Source of the DNA: CAWBXL01 sp963837365
GTDB taxonomy: Bacteria; Acidobacteriota; Terriglobia; Terriglobales; Acidobacteriaceae
Length of the DNA stretch: 64,000 nt
NCBI GenBank assembly: GCA_963837365.1
Contig: CAWIMW010000003.1
Span: 868,001 to 932,000 of the forward strand
Direction of reading: 5' to 3'
A program made the position numbers and the translations under genes. Below the pieces are notes generated by a model. It was not told where the DNA came from. It ran no database searches and was given only the letters and a program-made list of their open reading frames with translations. Below, one piece after another: positions 34,423 through 42,848 of the stretch; within the stretch, counting starts at the first letter, position 1, and the number at the start of each line of letters is the position of its first letter.

Positions 34423-35031
34423 ATGTCCATTACGCCGCCGACTCCACCGGTTGATCCCTCGTCCACCCAGCCAACCGAGGCGGATGTTCTCTTAGTTCCT
34501 CAGCCCGATGCCCTGCCGCATATCGGGGAAGAGTACGGGACAGGCAAGGAAAACCTTCCACCAGCTAAATTGGTGGGCATCATTCTCGGCGTTTTGATCG
34601 TTACCCTGGGGATCCTCGCATTTGTGTTTCGGGCGAAATCGCCTGCCTCCGGAACAATCGATGATATTCAGATAGCAGGCGTCGAAGGGCAAAATGCAGT
34701 TATGCTGGCGATTAATGTAACCCTACAGAATAACGGGAAGACTGAATACAAAATGCGTTCGGTGAATGCCGAATTGGAGACCGCCAGCGGGTCGAGCGAA
34801 GACCATCCCGCCTCTGCCATAGACTTTGACCGGTATTTGGAGGGCTTCCCTGTACTCAAGACCAACGCGCTGCCCCGGCTTGAAGTGCAGACCATTGAGC
34901 CGGGCGGGAAGCGAAGCGGCAGGATCGTGGTCAGCTTTCCAGTCAATGCCGCAGACTTCGCCAATCGAAAATCTGTGAAAGTTATCGTATCTGCGTATGG
35001 GGAATCTGTGCCGCTGGTGATGACGAAGTAA
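34423..35031 (+). CDS. Single-span membrane protein with Ig-like periplasmic domain
   Basis: A 202-residue protein of unknown function. The frame opens at a GTG at 34366, but the ATG at 34423 begins a Pro/Thr-rich cytoplasmic tail (MSITPPTPPVDPSSTQPTE), so I choose it. A membrane helix VGIILGVLIVTLGILAFVF lies at about 49-67, then a beta-rich domain (VMLAINVTLQNNGKTEYKMR, LEVQTIEPGGKRSGRIVVSF). The layout resembles DUF2393/LEA14-like extracytoplasmic domains; this is a resemblance only. Confidence 0.7.
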   Translation: MSITPPTPPVDPSSTQPTEADVLLVPQPDALPHIGEEYGTGKENLPPAKLVGIILGVLIVTLGILAFVFRAKSPASGTIDDIQIAGVEGQNAVMLAINVTLQNNGKTEYKMRSVNAELETASGSSEDHPASAIDFDRYLEGFPVLKTNALPRLEVQTIEPGGKRSGRIVVSFPVNAADFANRKSVKVIVSAYGESVPLVMTK

Positions 35032-35033
35032 AT

Positions 35034-35561
35034 CTACTCATGTTTCTGTAGGAATTTTCTGCGGGCCAGGTGGCTTCCGGCCGTGGGTTTGATCTCATCA
35101 TATTTCAGGCAACTGATGGAGCCATCCACTTCCAGCACCGCCAAGGCTACATCGTGATAATTGCCGATGCTGTGTTCCCGCAGGGCGCGCTGCAATTCGT
35201 CCATGCTGACGTGTTCTTTTGCCAGGTTGCCGGGGATGAGGACGCCATCGTGGACCAGCAGTGTCGGTTGGCCCTGGATCAGCTTGCGGAACCGGCGATT
35301 GCCACCGGAGATTTCAGCAACAATGTAATTCATTACCAGCAGTGTAGCGGCAGCGCAGATTCCGCCCAGAAGTGAGGTGTCGGTACCGGTCATGGCGTTC
35401 TGCACTGCATTGCTGATGAGTAAAAGCAGGGTCAGGTCAAAAGGCGTCATCTGGCCGACTTCGCGCTTGCCACTGAGGCGGACGCCTAGCAGGACTACCC
35501 CATATATCAAAGCTGTACGGATGAAAATTTCCAGAAGAGCGTGGGAGCCTGGGAAGCCCAT
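35034..35561 (-). CDS. DUF421 (YetF/YcaP-like) membrane protein
   Basis: A 175-residue protein of the DUF421 family. Two to three N-terminal helices contain the signature VRLSGKREVGQMTPFDLTLL followed by LLISNAVQNAMTG. The soluble part has IQGQPTLLVHDGVLIPGNLA and the motif HVSMDELQRALREHSIGNYH, family-typical. The function of DUF421 proteins is poorly known; some are linked to spore or envelope stress. Hairpin repeats lie just upstream of the start. Confidence 0.88.
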   Translation of the reverse strand: MGFPGSHALLEIFIRTALIYGVVLLGVRLSGKREVGQMTPFDLTLLLLISNAVQNAMTGTDTSLLGGICAAATLLVMNYIVAEISGGNRRFRKLIQGQPTLLVHDGVLIPGNLAKEHVSMDELQRALREHSIGNYHDVALAVLEVDGSISCLKYDEIKPTAGSHLARRKFLQKHE

Positions 35562-35573
35562 TGGTCCTTTGCG

Positions 35574-35611
35574 GCAGCTAAAGCTGCGGTGACGGCCGAG
35601 GCGGCCGTCAC
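35574..35611. repeat. Double hairpin of the GTGACGGCCG type
   Basis: Two adjacent hairpins fill the gap between two minus-strand genes. GCAGCT (35574-35579) and AGCTGC (35582-35587) form the first; GTGACGGCCG (35589-35598) and CGGCCGTCAC (35602-35611) form the second around AGG. The second is the same design as at 9570-9592 with compensating changes, so the stem rather than the sequence is conserved. It follows the end of the upstream coiled-coil gene. Confidence 0.65.
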
Positions 35612-35619
35612 CACGTGGG

Positions 35620-36429
35620 TTAGTTAACCGTCACAGAAACTGGCGCGTTCTTGGGAGTGCTCAGATAGCCAGTCGCTTTGTTTTTATCTACGGTCCACAC
35701 CACCAGTTCATACAACATGTGTTCGCGGCCAGTGTAAAACTGGATGGGCTCGGCGACGTTGCGATCTTTTTTCTCAATCGTCTTGTCGTCCGAAGTCACG
35801 TTTAACGTGAATTTGCCCTTTCTCTGGTCCGTCTTTTTCAACTGCAATGAGATGGTCGAAACCGGCTGCGGTTTTGCCCCCTTCATCAACGTGAACTCGA
35901 AGTAGTTGCGGTCGCCTCTGTGCTTAAGGATTTCCAGGTCGCCGCGTGTTGTCGCGATCAATCCACTCTGTACGCCCAAGTCACCAACGGCGCTCTGTAG
36001 TTTGGCCTTGGTTGCTTCCAGATCGGCTTTGGTGGAGGCCACATCGGTTTTGACGCCACCCACGTCGGATTTCACGCCAGCCACTTCGCCGCTCACCGCG
36101 CTGATTTGCTGTTTCTGCTCTTCCGCGAGACGGGCTTCGGCGGCGCGTTGTTCCCGCTGCAACTGGGCGGAACGATCGGCCAGTTCTTTCTTGGTGAGGC
36201 CAATCTGCTTGGCTACGGTTTCGGTGTCGGCCTGAGCGGACTGCAAGTCTTGGGTGAGCTGCGCGATTTGCGCCTTGTTGGCTTGCTGGTCCTTGGTCAA
36301 TTTGCTGACCGTGCCCCGCATGTCAATCAGGAAATATAGAGAGACGGCCACATAAACCACTCCGGCGATTAGCAAAATCCATTTTCCGGTGCTGCTTTCC
36401 GACGCCGCGTGGATGGGTTCATCCGACAT
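35620..36429 (-). CDS. Membrane-anchored coiled-coil protein
   Basis: A 269-residue protein of unknown function. One membrane helix (KWILLIAGVVYVAVSLYFLI) follows a short cytoplasmic tail. Residues about 40-165 are a long coiled coil (KLTKDQQANKAQIAQLTQDL and beyond), ending in a repetitive VxGVKSDVGGVKTDVASTKA stretch with seven-residue periodicity. The C-terminal 100 residues are beta-rich (FEFTLMKGAKPQPVSTISLQ). A GAAGGGA lies before the ATG. It may be a periplasmic scaffold. Confidence 0.72.
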   Translation of the reverse strand: MSDEPIHAASESSTGKWILLIAGVVYVAVSLYFLIDMRGTVSKLTKDQQANKAQIAQLTQDLQSAQADTETVAKQIGLTKKELADRSAQLQREQRAAEARLAEEQKQQISAVSGEVAGVKSDVGGVKTDVASTKADLEATKAKLQSAVGDLGVQSGLIATTRGDLEILKHRGDRNYFEFTLMKGAKPQPVSTISLQLKKTDQRKGKFTLNVTSDDKTIEKKDRNVAEPIQFYTGREHMLYELVVWTVDKNKATGYLSTPKNAPVSVTVN

Positions 36430-36528
36430 AGTCTTCCCTTCTGCTATTTGAGATGGAACGTTACATCAATTGTTTAGCAGCGGTAACACGGTGTCAATTG
36501 CCAACCAGGTACCGACGGTAACCAGGGA

Positions 36529-39156
36529 CTACAGTTGTATACGCCTCAGGCGGAGCGAGTTGGTGATTACGGAAACTGAACTGAAGCTCATGGCGGCAGC
36601 GGCGAGGATGGGGCTTAGCAGGATTCCAAAGACTGGGTAGAGGATGCCTGCGGCGATGGGGACACCCAGCGAGTTGTAGATGAAAGCGAAGAACAGGTTC
36701 TGGCGGATGTTGCGCATGGTGGCCCGGCTCAGCTTGCGGGCGCGGACGATCCCCGCTAAATCGCCCTTCACTAGAGTTACACCTCCGCTTTCCATGGCTA
36801 CGTCTGTGCCAGTGCCCATAGCAATTCCTACGTTGGCTTGGGCGAGGGCGGGGGCATCGTTTACGCCATCTCCGGCCATGGCAACGATGTGTCCCTGAAC
36901 TTGCAGCTTGCGGATTACTTCGGACTTTTTGTCGGGTAGGACCCCGGCCTCAAATTCCTCAATTCCCAACTTCCTGGCGACAGCTTCGGCCGTAGTGGGG
37001 TTGTCGCCGGTGAGCATGAGTATCTGTAGGCCTTCGGCCTTTAGGTCGATCAGGGCCTGGGGCGTAGAGTGCTTTACCGGGTCGGCGATGCCTAACAGTC
37101 CAGCAGCTCGCCCGTCGATCGCAACATAAACGACTGTGGCACCGTCCCGGCGGAGTTGGTCGGCTTGAGTTGCCAATGCGCTGGTAGAGATACCTATCTC
37201 TTGAAACAGGCGTTCATTTCCCACCGCGACCTTGTGGCCTTCTACCTTGCCGCTTACGCCATGCCCCGAGCGATAGTCGAAATCATGCGATGGAGAAAGA
37301 TTGAGATTGCTTGCTTTCGCAGCCGCAAGGATCGCTCCAGCCAGCGGGTGCTCGCTTCCCTGCTCCAGGCTGGCCACCAGGCGCAGAATCCCATCGTCGG
37401 CTGGAGCCATAGTGACGAGAGTTGGCTTGCCTTCGGTCAGCGTGCCGGTCTTGTCCACAACCAGCATGTCGACTTTTTCCAATATCTCCAAGGCTTCGGC
37501 GTTTTTGATCAACACACCCGCGTGAGCGCCGCGCCCGGTACCGACCATGACCGCCATCGGTGTGGCCAGCCCCAGAGCGCATGGGCAGGCAATAATCAGC
37601 ACGGCCACTGCGTTGACCAAAGCATGGGCAAGGCGAGGCTGCGGGCCTAATACGCTCCAGAGGATGAACGTGAGCACGGCAATGGCAATCACGGCGGGAA
37701 CGAACCATGCGGCTACACGGTCTGCCAGTTTCTGAATCGGGGCACGGCTGCGCTGGGCCTGGCTGACCAACTGGACAATCCGTGCCAGCAAAGTTTCGCT
37801 GCCCACGTGTTCGGCACGCATGATGAATGATCCGCTGGCGTTAACCGTCGAGCCAATTGCCTTGCTGCCGGGCTCTTTTTCTACCGGAACGGATTCACCC
37901 GTGATCATGGATTCGTCCACTGAGCTGTTGCCTTCGAGGACAATTCCGTCCACGGGAATTTTTTCGCCTGGGCGTACGCGAAGGTGGTCACCGGGCTTTA
38001 CCTGCTCCAGAGGAATATCGGTTTCGTCACTATCGCGAATGATTCTGGCTTTCTTGGGGGCCAGATCCAGCAATGCTCGGATGGCAGCTCCGGTGCGGCT
38101 TCTGGCGCGGAGTTCCAAGACTTGCCCGAGGAGCACCAGGGTCACGATGGCTGCGGCGGCTTCGAAGTAAACCGGCGACGAGCCGGACATCTGCCGAAAA
38201 GACGCGGGGAAAAATCCCGGTACCATCGTTGACACCAGGCTGAATAAATAGGCAACCCCGGTGCCCATGGCGATCAGGGTGAACATATTGGTCGAGCGGT
38301 TTACGACAGACGCCCAGCCGCGCTGGAAAAACGGCCAGCCAGCCCAGACGACTACCGGAGTTGCCAATACGAGTTCGACCCAGGGAAGCCAGCCCGTCGG
38401 CAGGGCACGTTGCACCGGCATGCCGGGCAGCATGTCAGCCATGGCGGCGGCAAGCAGCGGAGTGGTCAGCGCCAGGGCGATCCAGAACCGCAAACTCATG
38501 GCTGCCAATTCTGGATTCTCTTCCTGATGGGTCGTGACTGTGCGCGGTTCCAGTGCCATGCCACAAATCGGGCAAGAGCCGGGTTCGGTCCGTACAACTT
38601 CGGGATGCATGGGGCACGTGTATTCCACACGCGCCGTTAGTGGGCTTTCAGGCTCCAAGGCCATGCCGCACTTGGGACAAGGCACAGGCTTGGACTCGCG
38701 CACCTCTGGGCACATCGGGCAAACGTAAGCTGTGGCTGCGACGTTCGGCTTGGGTGCGGGCGGAACTGTTGCTGTTTGATCAGCCTGCTTGTTTAACCAT
38801 TTTTCAGGTTCTGCGCGAAATTTTTCCAGACAGCCAGCACTACAGAAAAAATATGCGTGCCCGGCATGGTCCAGTTTGTGCTTGGCGGTGGCTGGTACAA
38901 CGTCCATCCCGCAGACAGGGTCCTTGACTTTGACTACAGCCGGACTCGGCATTCCCAAAGTCACCAGTCCAGGCGCGGACTGGGCAGGTTTGTTTAAATA
39001 CTGTGCCGGCGCAGCCTTGAATTTATCGGCACAGCCTCGGCAGCAGAAGTATATGGTTTTCCCGTCATGTACAACGCTGTGCGAAGCTGTCGCAGGATTT
39101 ACTGTCATCCCGCAAACCGGATCGATTACTCCAGCGGTTGAGTTTTGATTCATCAC
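36529..39156 (-). CDS. copA: Copper-type P1B-ATPase with duplicated YHS and HMBD domains
   Basis: Heavy-metal exporter of 875 residues. The N-terminus holds two YHS domains (DPVCGMTVNPATASHSVVHD at about 12, DPVCGMDVVPATAKHKLDHA at about 80) and two metal-binding HMBD units (YVCPMCPEVRESKPVPCPKC and YTCPMHPEVVRTEPGSCPIC). No CxxC HMA domain is present. The transmembrane metal site is C524-P525-C526 in IACPCALGLATP. D568 in DKTGTLTEGKP is the phosphorylated aspartate, and GDGVNDAPALAQANVGIAMG the hinge. The CPC site fits Cu(+) (or Ag(+)) export. A small HMA-like gene is divergent 110 bases away. Confidence 0.93.
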   Translation of the reverse strand: MMNQNSTAGVIDPVCGMTVNPATASHSVVHDGKTIYFCCRGCADKFKAAPAQYLNKPAQSAPGLVTLGMPSPAVVKVKDPVCGMDVVPATAKHKLDHAGHAYFFCSAGCLEKFRAEPEKWLNKQADQTATVPPAPKPNVAATAYVCPMCPEVRESKPVPCPKCGMALEPESPLTARVEYTCPMHPEVVRTEPGSCPICGMALEPRTVTTHQEENPELAAMSLRFWIALALTTPLLAAAMADMLPGMPVQRALPTGWLPWVELVLATPVVVWAGWPFFQRGWASVVNRSTNMFTLIAMGTGVAYLFSLVSTMVPGFFPASFRQMSGSSPVYFEAAAAIVTLVLLGQVLELRARSRTGAAIRALLDLAPKKARIIRDSDETDIPLEQVKPGDHLRVRPGEKIPVDGIVLEGNSSVDESMITGESVPVEKEPGSKAIGSTVNASGSFIMRAEHVGSETLLARIVQLVSQAQRSRAPIQKLADRVAAWFVPAVIAIAVLTFILWSVLGPQPRLAHALVNAVAVLIIACPCALGLATPMAVMVGTGRGAHAGVLIKNAEALEILEKVDMLVVDKTGTLTEGKPTLVTMAPADDGILRLVASLEQGSEHPLAGAILAAAKASNLNLSPSHDFDYRSGHGVSGKVEGHKVAVGNERLFQEIGISTSALATQADQLRRDGATVVYVAIDGRAAGLLGIADPVKHSTPQALIDLKAEGLQILMLTGDNPTTAEAVARKLGIEEFEAGVLPDKKSEVIRKLQVQGHIVAMAGDGVNDAPALAQANVGIAMGTGTDVAMESGGVTLVKGDLAGIVRARKLSRATMRNIRQNLFFAFIYNSLGVPIAAGILYPVFGILLSPILAAAAMSFSSVSVITNSLRLRRIQL

Positions 39157-39265
39157 TCCATTTCGCTTGCGTGAAGCTGGATTTTGTGCGAGAGATTATA
39201 TTAGATTGTTCTCGGGCAGCACGCGACTCCGATGTTGTATCTTGTTAGCGGAGGGCTTTGACTCG

Positions 39266-39493
39266 ATGACTCAGTTGGAAGTCGCCTACCGCTACGGCGC
39301 AACTCCTGCCGAATCCGCCATGCGCGCCATTGATAACCTGCGTGAAGTCTATGGCATACGCCGGATCACGTTCATAGAAAAAGAGCAAACCGTAAGGGTG
39401 GAATTCGACGCTTCACGACTCAAAGAACCGACCGTTGCAGGACTTTTGAAACAGGCTGGAATCGATGTGAAAGAGCGGCTGGTTCTGGCTTAA
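39266..39493 (+). CDS. Small HMA-fold protein lacking the metal-binding CxxC
   Basis: A 75-residue protein that looks like a heavy-metal-associated ferredoxin-like domain. The ATG at 39266 has CGGAGGG eight bases upstream; the longer frame from 39167 covers the promoter region. The fold pattern is LEVAYRYGATPAESAMRAID, where an HMA domain would have CxxC at the ATPAES position, then VYGIRRITFIEKEQTVRVEF and LKQAGIDVKERLVLA. It is divergent from copA, so a link to copper handling is likely, but the absent cysteines argue against a classical copper chaperone. Confidence 0.7.
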   Translation: MTQLEVAYRYGATPAESAMRAIDNLREVYGIRRITFIEKEQTVRVEFDASRLKEPTVAGLLKQAGIDVKERLVLA

Positions 39494-39883
39494 TCCTCAC
39501 CTTGTTGCATCAACCCTGGGGGGGAGGGTCGGGGGGAGTCTCACTTGTTAAAGCAAGGGGCGCCCAAGAAAACCTCTGGCCGAAGTTTATTCTCGAGAGC
39601 GCCCCGTTGCGCGCCACTTCGTCTGTTCTTTCCTGGTGCACCCTGCGTGCCACTTCTAAATCACACAAACTACATGGTAACCAGCGCTCCCTGATACGTA
39701 GGAATTGCCATCCCGCTAGAAAGAATTACGTGACTTCGCCCGCTGCACGCGGGTTTCCGAAGATCGAATCACTCCACAATCAGTAGGACCTTAGGCGTTT
39801 TCGTGTCCTCTGACTCAGGGCCTTTTTTCTCTATAGTAGAGTCTGAAGCCAACGATTAAGATCGCACGCGATGAGGCGCGGAG
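39494..39883. other. Gene-poor stretch, no clear feature
   Basis: 390 bases between the HMA-like gene and a secreted hypothetical gene. It contains G-runs (GGGGGGGAGGGTCGGGGGGAG near 39518-39538) that could form a G-quadruplex, and short open frames without coding character. A T-rich run, CCTTTTTTCTC, near 39820 may belong to a terminator or promoter, but I cannot assign it. Confidence 0.5.
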
Positions 39884-40540
39884 ATGAACGCCAAGATTTG
39901 CTTGCTACTTGTTTGTGCAGCCCTCTGCAACCCGGTCCTTCTAGCACAATCGGGAAACCGCTCACGTGGTTTTGCCTGCCGTGCAGTTCTGTTTCAGTTG
40001 GAGTCTTTCGAAAAGGAACCCAATTCAGTTTCGCCTGATCAGGAAAAACGAGTTCAGCTGACAAAAAGCTACAAGTTCGTTGTCTGGAACCGTGGCCGAA
40101 AGTTGGCGACTTTAGAGTATCGCGACCTGAATTGCTGCATCGAGGTCGGCTGGTCGCCTGACTCCGCACAGTTTTTCGTCATGTATAGCAACAGCGGCGG
40201 ATACGCCTCTTTCAGTGTCCACTGGTACTCGATCTCAGGTGGCGTAGTTTTGGAAAATCAAGCAACGAAGTTGGTTTCTGAAGAATTTGCCGGGAGATTC
40301 TCATGTCCGGCACGGGGACCGAATAATCTCTTTTTCCTCGGGTGGGGGAAGGATTCAAGCCGGGCGTTCCTGGTTGCAGAGGTGGAAGCAGCCGGTGACT
40401 GTGGAGATCAAGCCGGCCACGCCGAAGGATTTTTGGTGGAACATGGAACCATCCTTCGGCGCTTCACAGAAAAACAGACCGAACAGATCGAGAAAAACTG
40501 TCGAACCCTGGGCATTCTGGGACCAGACCTGGCCAAGTGA
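39884..40540 (+). CDS. Secreted hypothetical protein
   Basis: A 218-residue exported protein of unknown function. MNAKICLLLVCAALCNPVLL then AQ is a signal peptide. The body has beta-propeller-like strands: YKFVVWNRGRKLATLEYRDL, CIEVGWSPDSAQFFVMYSNS and NLFFLGWGKDSSRAFLVAEV resemble WD40/TolB-type blades, each with a W.P or W.KDS turn. A GAGG lies about eight bases before the ATG. It has no functional neighbour on the same strand. Confidence 0.7.
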   Translation: MNAKICLLLVCAALCNPVLLAQSGNRSRGFACRAVLFQLESFEKEPNSVSPDQEKRVQLTKSYKFVVWNRGRKLATLEYRDLNCCIEVGWSPDSAQFFVMYSNSGGYASFSVHWYSISGGVVLENQATKLVSEEFAGRFSCPARGPNNLFFLGWGKDSSRAFLVAEVEAAGDCGDQAGHAEGFLVEHGTILRRFTEKQTEQIEKNCRTLGILGPDLAK

Positions 40541-40624
40541 GATTGGACCGATGCGGCGAAAGTCACCGCCGAGCCTGTGGCCGTCTTGCAGGCCCGGCGG
40601 TGGCAGGAGCGGAGTGCAGGCAGA

Positions 40625-41926
40625 TCAGATCACTCCCAGACCGCGGAGTTTGGAGAGCTGGGCTTTCACCCCCGCCAAACCGGCGTTGCTGAAAATGATC
40701 TGTAAGCGCTCCGCAGTGAGGAAGCTCAAGGCGGGATTGCGGAAAGAGTTGTTGTAGCGCGACACATCGGTGGGATCGTAGCCAAATTGCGGAGCTAAGG
40801 TCCGTAAAGCGACTTCGACCCCGGCCACAGCAGGACCCGAGTAGGTGAAGTCAGCGTCGGACAAGTTGTGCAGAGTGTATTCGGTCAGCAAGTTGACCTG
40901 GGTGGGCGTGTTTCCCGGCAGATCGAGGTCCCCGAGCCGGCGCAACGCGGGAAGCCGGAAATTGCCCTGCTTGTCGGTGGTCAGGTATCCGGCCGAGACC
41001 GGGTCGATCTGCGCCAAGATTGCAGCCGCGCGCAGCCAGTTCACAACTTTATATTCGTTGCCCGAGGTCGGCGCCGAATGGGCGCAGGCTTGAGCGATGA
41101 CAAATGCCGGCGGGAAGCCGCGCTTCATGGTTTCCGCAACGCTCATGATGTGGTGACCGCCGGTACGCGAGTCGCCGGCAGTACCGCCGAAGCCGTCCGT
41201 AGAGCCGCTTCCCCCGAAGTTCAACTCGGCAAATTCGGAGCCGTCGGCGTTCCATTGAAACACCATGCTCTTGGCCCAGTCGTGCCAGATGGGCGCGCCA
41301 ATGATGATGTCCTGATCAATTTCGAAACCCACATTCTGGCGGGACCTAAAATCATCGTCATCCCGTGAGACCACCGGCAGGCCATGGAAGGAGTTGCCGT
41401 AAACATTGTGATATTGCGAGGCCAGGTTCTGGTCGGAGATATCGTTGTTGGACTCGTGAATCGGCAAGCCGCCGGGGTAGGAATGGTGTCCACCATACGC
41501 GCTGCCCGGAGCGGAGAAAAATGCCTGCGGCAGGTGTGGGCAACTGCTGCCTTCACCGGGCACGGGAGGAAAGACTCCCGCCATGAGCCCGCCGGGAAAA
41601 GTGGCATCGTCGGCCAGGTTCACCAGGCCCGCAGCCTTAAGCTGCTGTAGAAGCGCGGTCTTTTTGGCGGTGTCTACGCCGGCGCGATGAGTGACGCAGG
41701 TCTGCGGATTGGCGATGGCATCCAGGGTCTGCGCGCGAAGCTTTGCATCCTTGAGGCGGTGCGCTTGCTCGATCAGGAAGTGAAAGGCCGACTGCACTTC
41801 TGGAGACCGCTGGGCGAGAGCGATAGCCTTGGCATTGCCCGCTCCGGGCTGGGTTTGCTGGGCTGTGAGTGAGAGTGGAATGAATACCGACAAGGCAACC
41901 GCGGCAAAGCCGTACGACTTGAACAT
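40625..41926 (-). CDS. Secreted HD-domain phosphohydrolase-like protein
   Basis: A 433-residue exported protein. The ATG at 41926 follows GGAGGAAACT, fixing the start; the signal peptide is FAAVALSVFIPLSLTAQQ. The middle carries an HD-type metal-binding pattern: GGHHSYPGGLPIHESNND (histidines about 147, 148, 157), then DQDIIIGAPIWHDWAKSM (H215-D216), then GGHHIMSVAET (258-259). HHxYPGGLxxH and IxGAxxHDxxK are the pattern of cytoplasmic HD phosphohydrolases such as YhaM. A secreted form is unusual. The substrate might be an extracellular nucleotide or phosphoester; this is inference. Confidence 0.7.
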   Translation of the reverse strand: MFKSYGFAAVALSVFIPLSLTAQQTQPGAGNAKAIALAQRSPEVQSAFHFLIEQAHRLKDAKLRAQTLDAIANPQTCVTHRAGVDTAKKTALLQQLKAAGLVNLADDATFPGGLMAGVFPPVPGEGSSCPHLPQAFFSAPGSAYGGHHSYPGGLPIHESNNDISDQNLASQYHNVYGNSFHGLPVVSRDDDDFRSRQNVGFEIDQDIIIGAPIWHDWAKSMVFQWNADGSEFAELNFGGSGSTDGFGGTAGDSRTGGHHIMSVAETMKRGFPPAFVIAQACAHSAPTSGNEYKVVNWLRAAAILAQIDPVSAGYLTTDKQGNFRLPALRRLGDLDLPGNTPTQVNLLTEYTLHNLSDADFTYSGPAVAGVEVALRTLAPQFGYDPTDVSRYNNSFRNPALSFLTAERLQIIFSNAGLAGVKAQLSKLRGLGVI

Positions 41927-42060
41927 AGTTTCCTCCACGCATATGCGCGTAAGAGGACAGTAGAGACAGGTTGTTATGGGGGCGTGACGATTGGGTTAAA
42001 GTTCGGTGAAGGGAAAAATTCTTTCGGAGGTCCTACGGGAACGTTAATTATCAGGTCGTA

Positions 42061-42160
42061 TCAGGATTCAAACACGTCTCTGACGCCGTAGCGTACGTGC
42101 ACGACCAGCACTCGCCAATGTAGATTCATCCGCCCGGTAGATCACGCGATAGACGTTGGG
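42061..42160 (-). pseudogene. Remnant of a RelE/ParE-type toxin
   Basis: Reading the minus strand, one frame gives NVYRVIYRADEST and a neighbouring frame gives WRVLVVHVRYGVRDVFES then stop. Joined by one frameshift these make the C-terminal third of a RelE/ParE toxin (YRVxYR... VxVLxVxHxRD). No start or N-terminal part is visible, and stops lie just upstream. It is downstream of the Phd-like antitoxin remnant on the same strand, the normal order for such pairs, so both are parts of one decayed module. Confidence 0.5.
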
Positions 42161-42398
42161 TTATGCCACGAGTGCGGCGTGAGCGGACAGAATGGATATT
42201 TATCAATTGACTGGATTAGGGTTCGCATATTGCTACGTCGCGAGCGCCCCGATGCTCACTCTACATACATTTCGATCCTATTTGATCACCCCACGCCCCT
42301 CGTGCAAAGAACTTCCCACACAGTGGCAGTCAGAACTCGATATGATGTTTGGATATGGTTTCTCGTTGGACTCGCAATCGGTGCTTTAGTACTTATTG

Positions 42399-42626
42399 TC
42401 ACGATTTCGTGCAGTCGCTTATTTCGGCAAAACTGCGATCGGCCGGATGGATACGCCCTTGTTTGACATCTTCCATGCCCTGGCGGATTCCTTCGCGCAC
42501 ATCGGCTGTGGCCGCAATATCCAGCAACCTCTGATATGCCTCGGCGTCTTGAAGGACCGCTTCAGCTTTGCCATTGACGGTCGGAATCATGGCCCTCTTG
42601 GTTTCGTTCATTTCCTTGAAGGACAT
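42399..42626 (-). pseudogene. Truncated Phd/YefM-type antitoxin
   Basis: The 75-residue frame contains KRAMIPTVNGKAEAVLQDAE followed by AYQRLLDIAATADVREGIRQ and GMEDVKQGRIHPADRSFAEI. This is the C-terminal half of a Phd/YefM antitoxin (TVNGKAxxVxQDxExYxxL ... GIxQGxEDxxxGR). The N-terminal DNA-binding part is missing. The frame begins about 30 bases from the 3' end of tRNA-Arg, leaving no room for it. A toxin fragment follows downstream. The 240 bases between the two fragments contain no recognisable toxin start. Likely inactive. Confidence 0.6.
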
Positions 42627-42656
42627 CTGTTTGAGGGAATCAGGTCTTGTGGAAGA

Positions 42657-42733
42657 TGGTGCGCCCTGAGAGATTCGAACTCCCGACCTTCTGGTTCGTA
42701 GCCAGACGCTCTATCCAACTGAGCTAAGGGCGC
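42657..42733 (-). tRNA. tRNA-Arg (anticodon ACG)
   Basis: On the minus strand the sequence folds as a full cloverleaf. The acceptor GCGCCCT pairs with AGGGCGC, with discriminator A and an encoded CCA. The D arm is GCTCAGTTGGATAGAGC, and the anticodon stem TCTGG/CCAGA encloses CTACGAA, giving anticodon ACG. The T arm is GGGAGTTCGAATCTCTC. The ACG anticodon reads CGU/CGC/CGA arginine codons after inosine modification. It is the only tRNA in the window. Confidence 0.97.
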
Positions 42734-42848
42734 GCTGGGGAAGAACAACTTTCAAATTATATCAGTAGAAAATGATTTCTTGTTTAGCCGGAGTTTGCTA
42801 TTTGATCTGCTGTCGTTAAACCCTTTTTTACGTCCTTGGGTTTTCAGA

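Noticed and set aside
39502..39786. Plus-strand frame of 94 codons in the gap before 39884
   Set aside because: Random composition (GGGSGGVSL then mixed Arg/Ser/Leu), no start signals, no homolog recognised.
42179..42466. Plus-strand frame of 95 codons with one hydrophobic stretch (VWIWFLVGLAIGALVLIVTI)
   Set aside because: It overlaps the antitoxin remnant on the other strand, has no ribosome site, and its N-terminal half lacks protein-like character. It could be a membrane-protein fragment but support is too thin.
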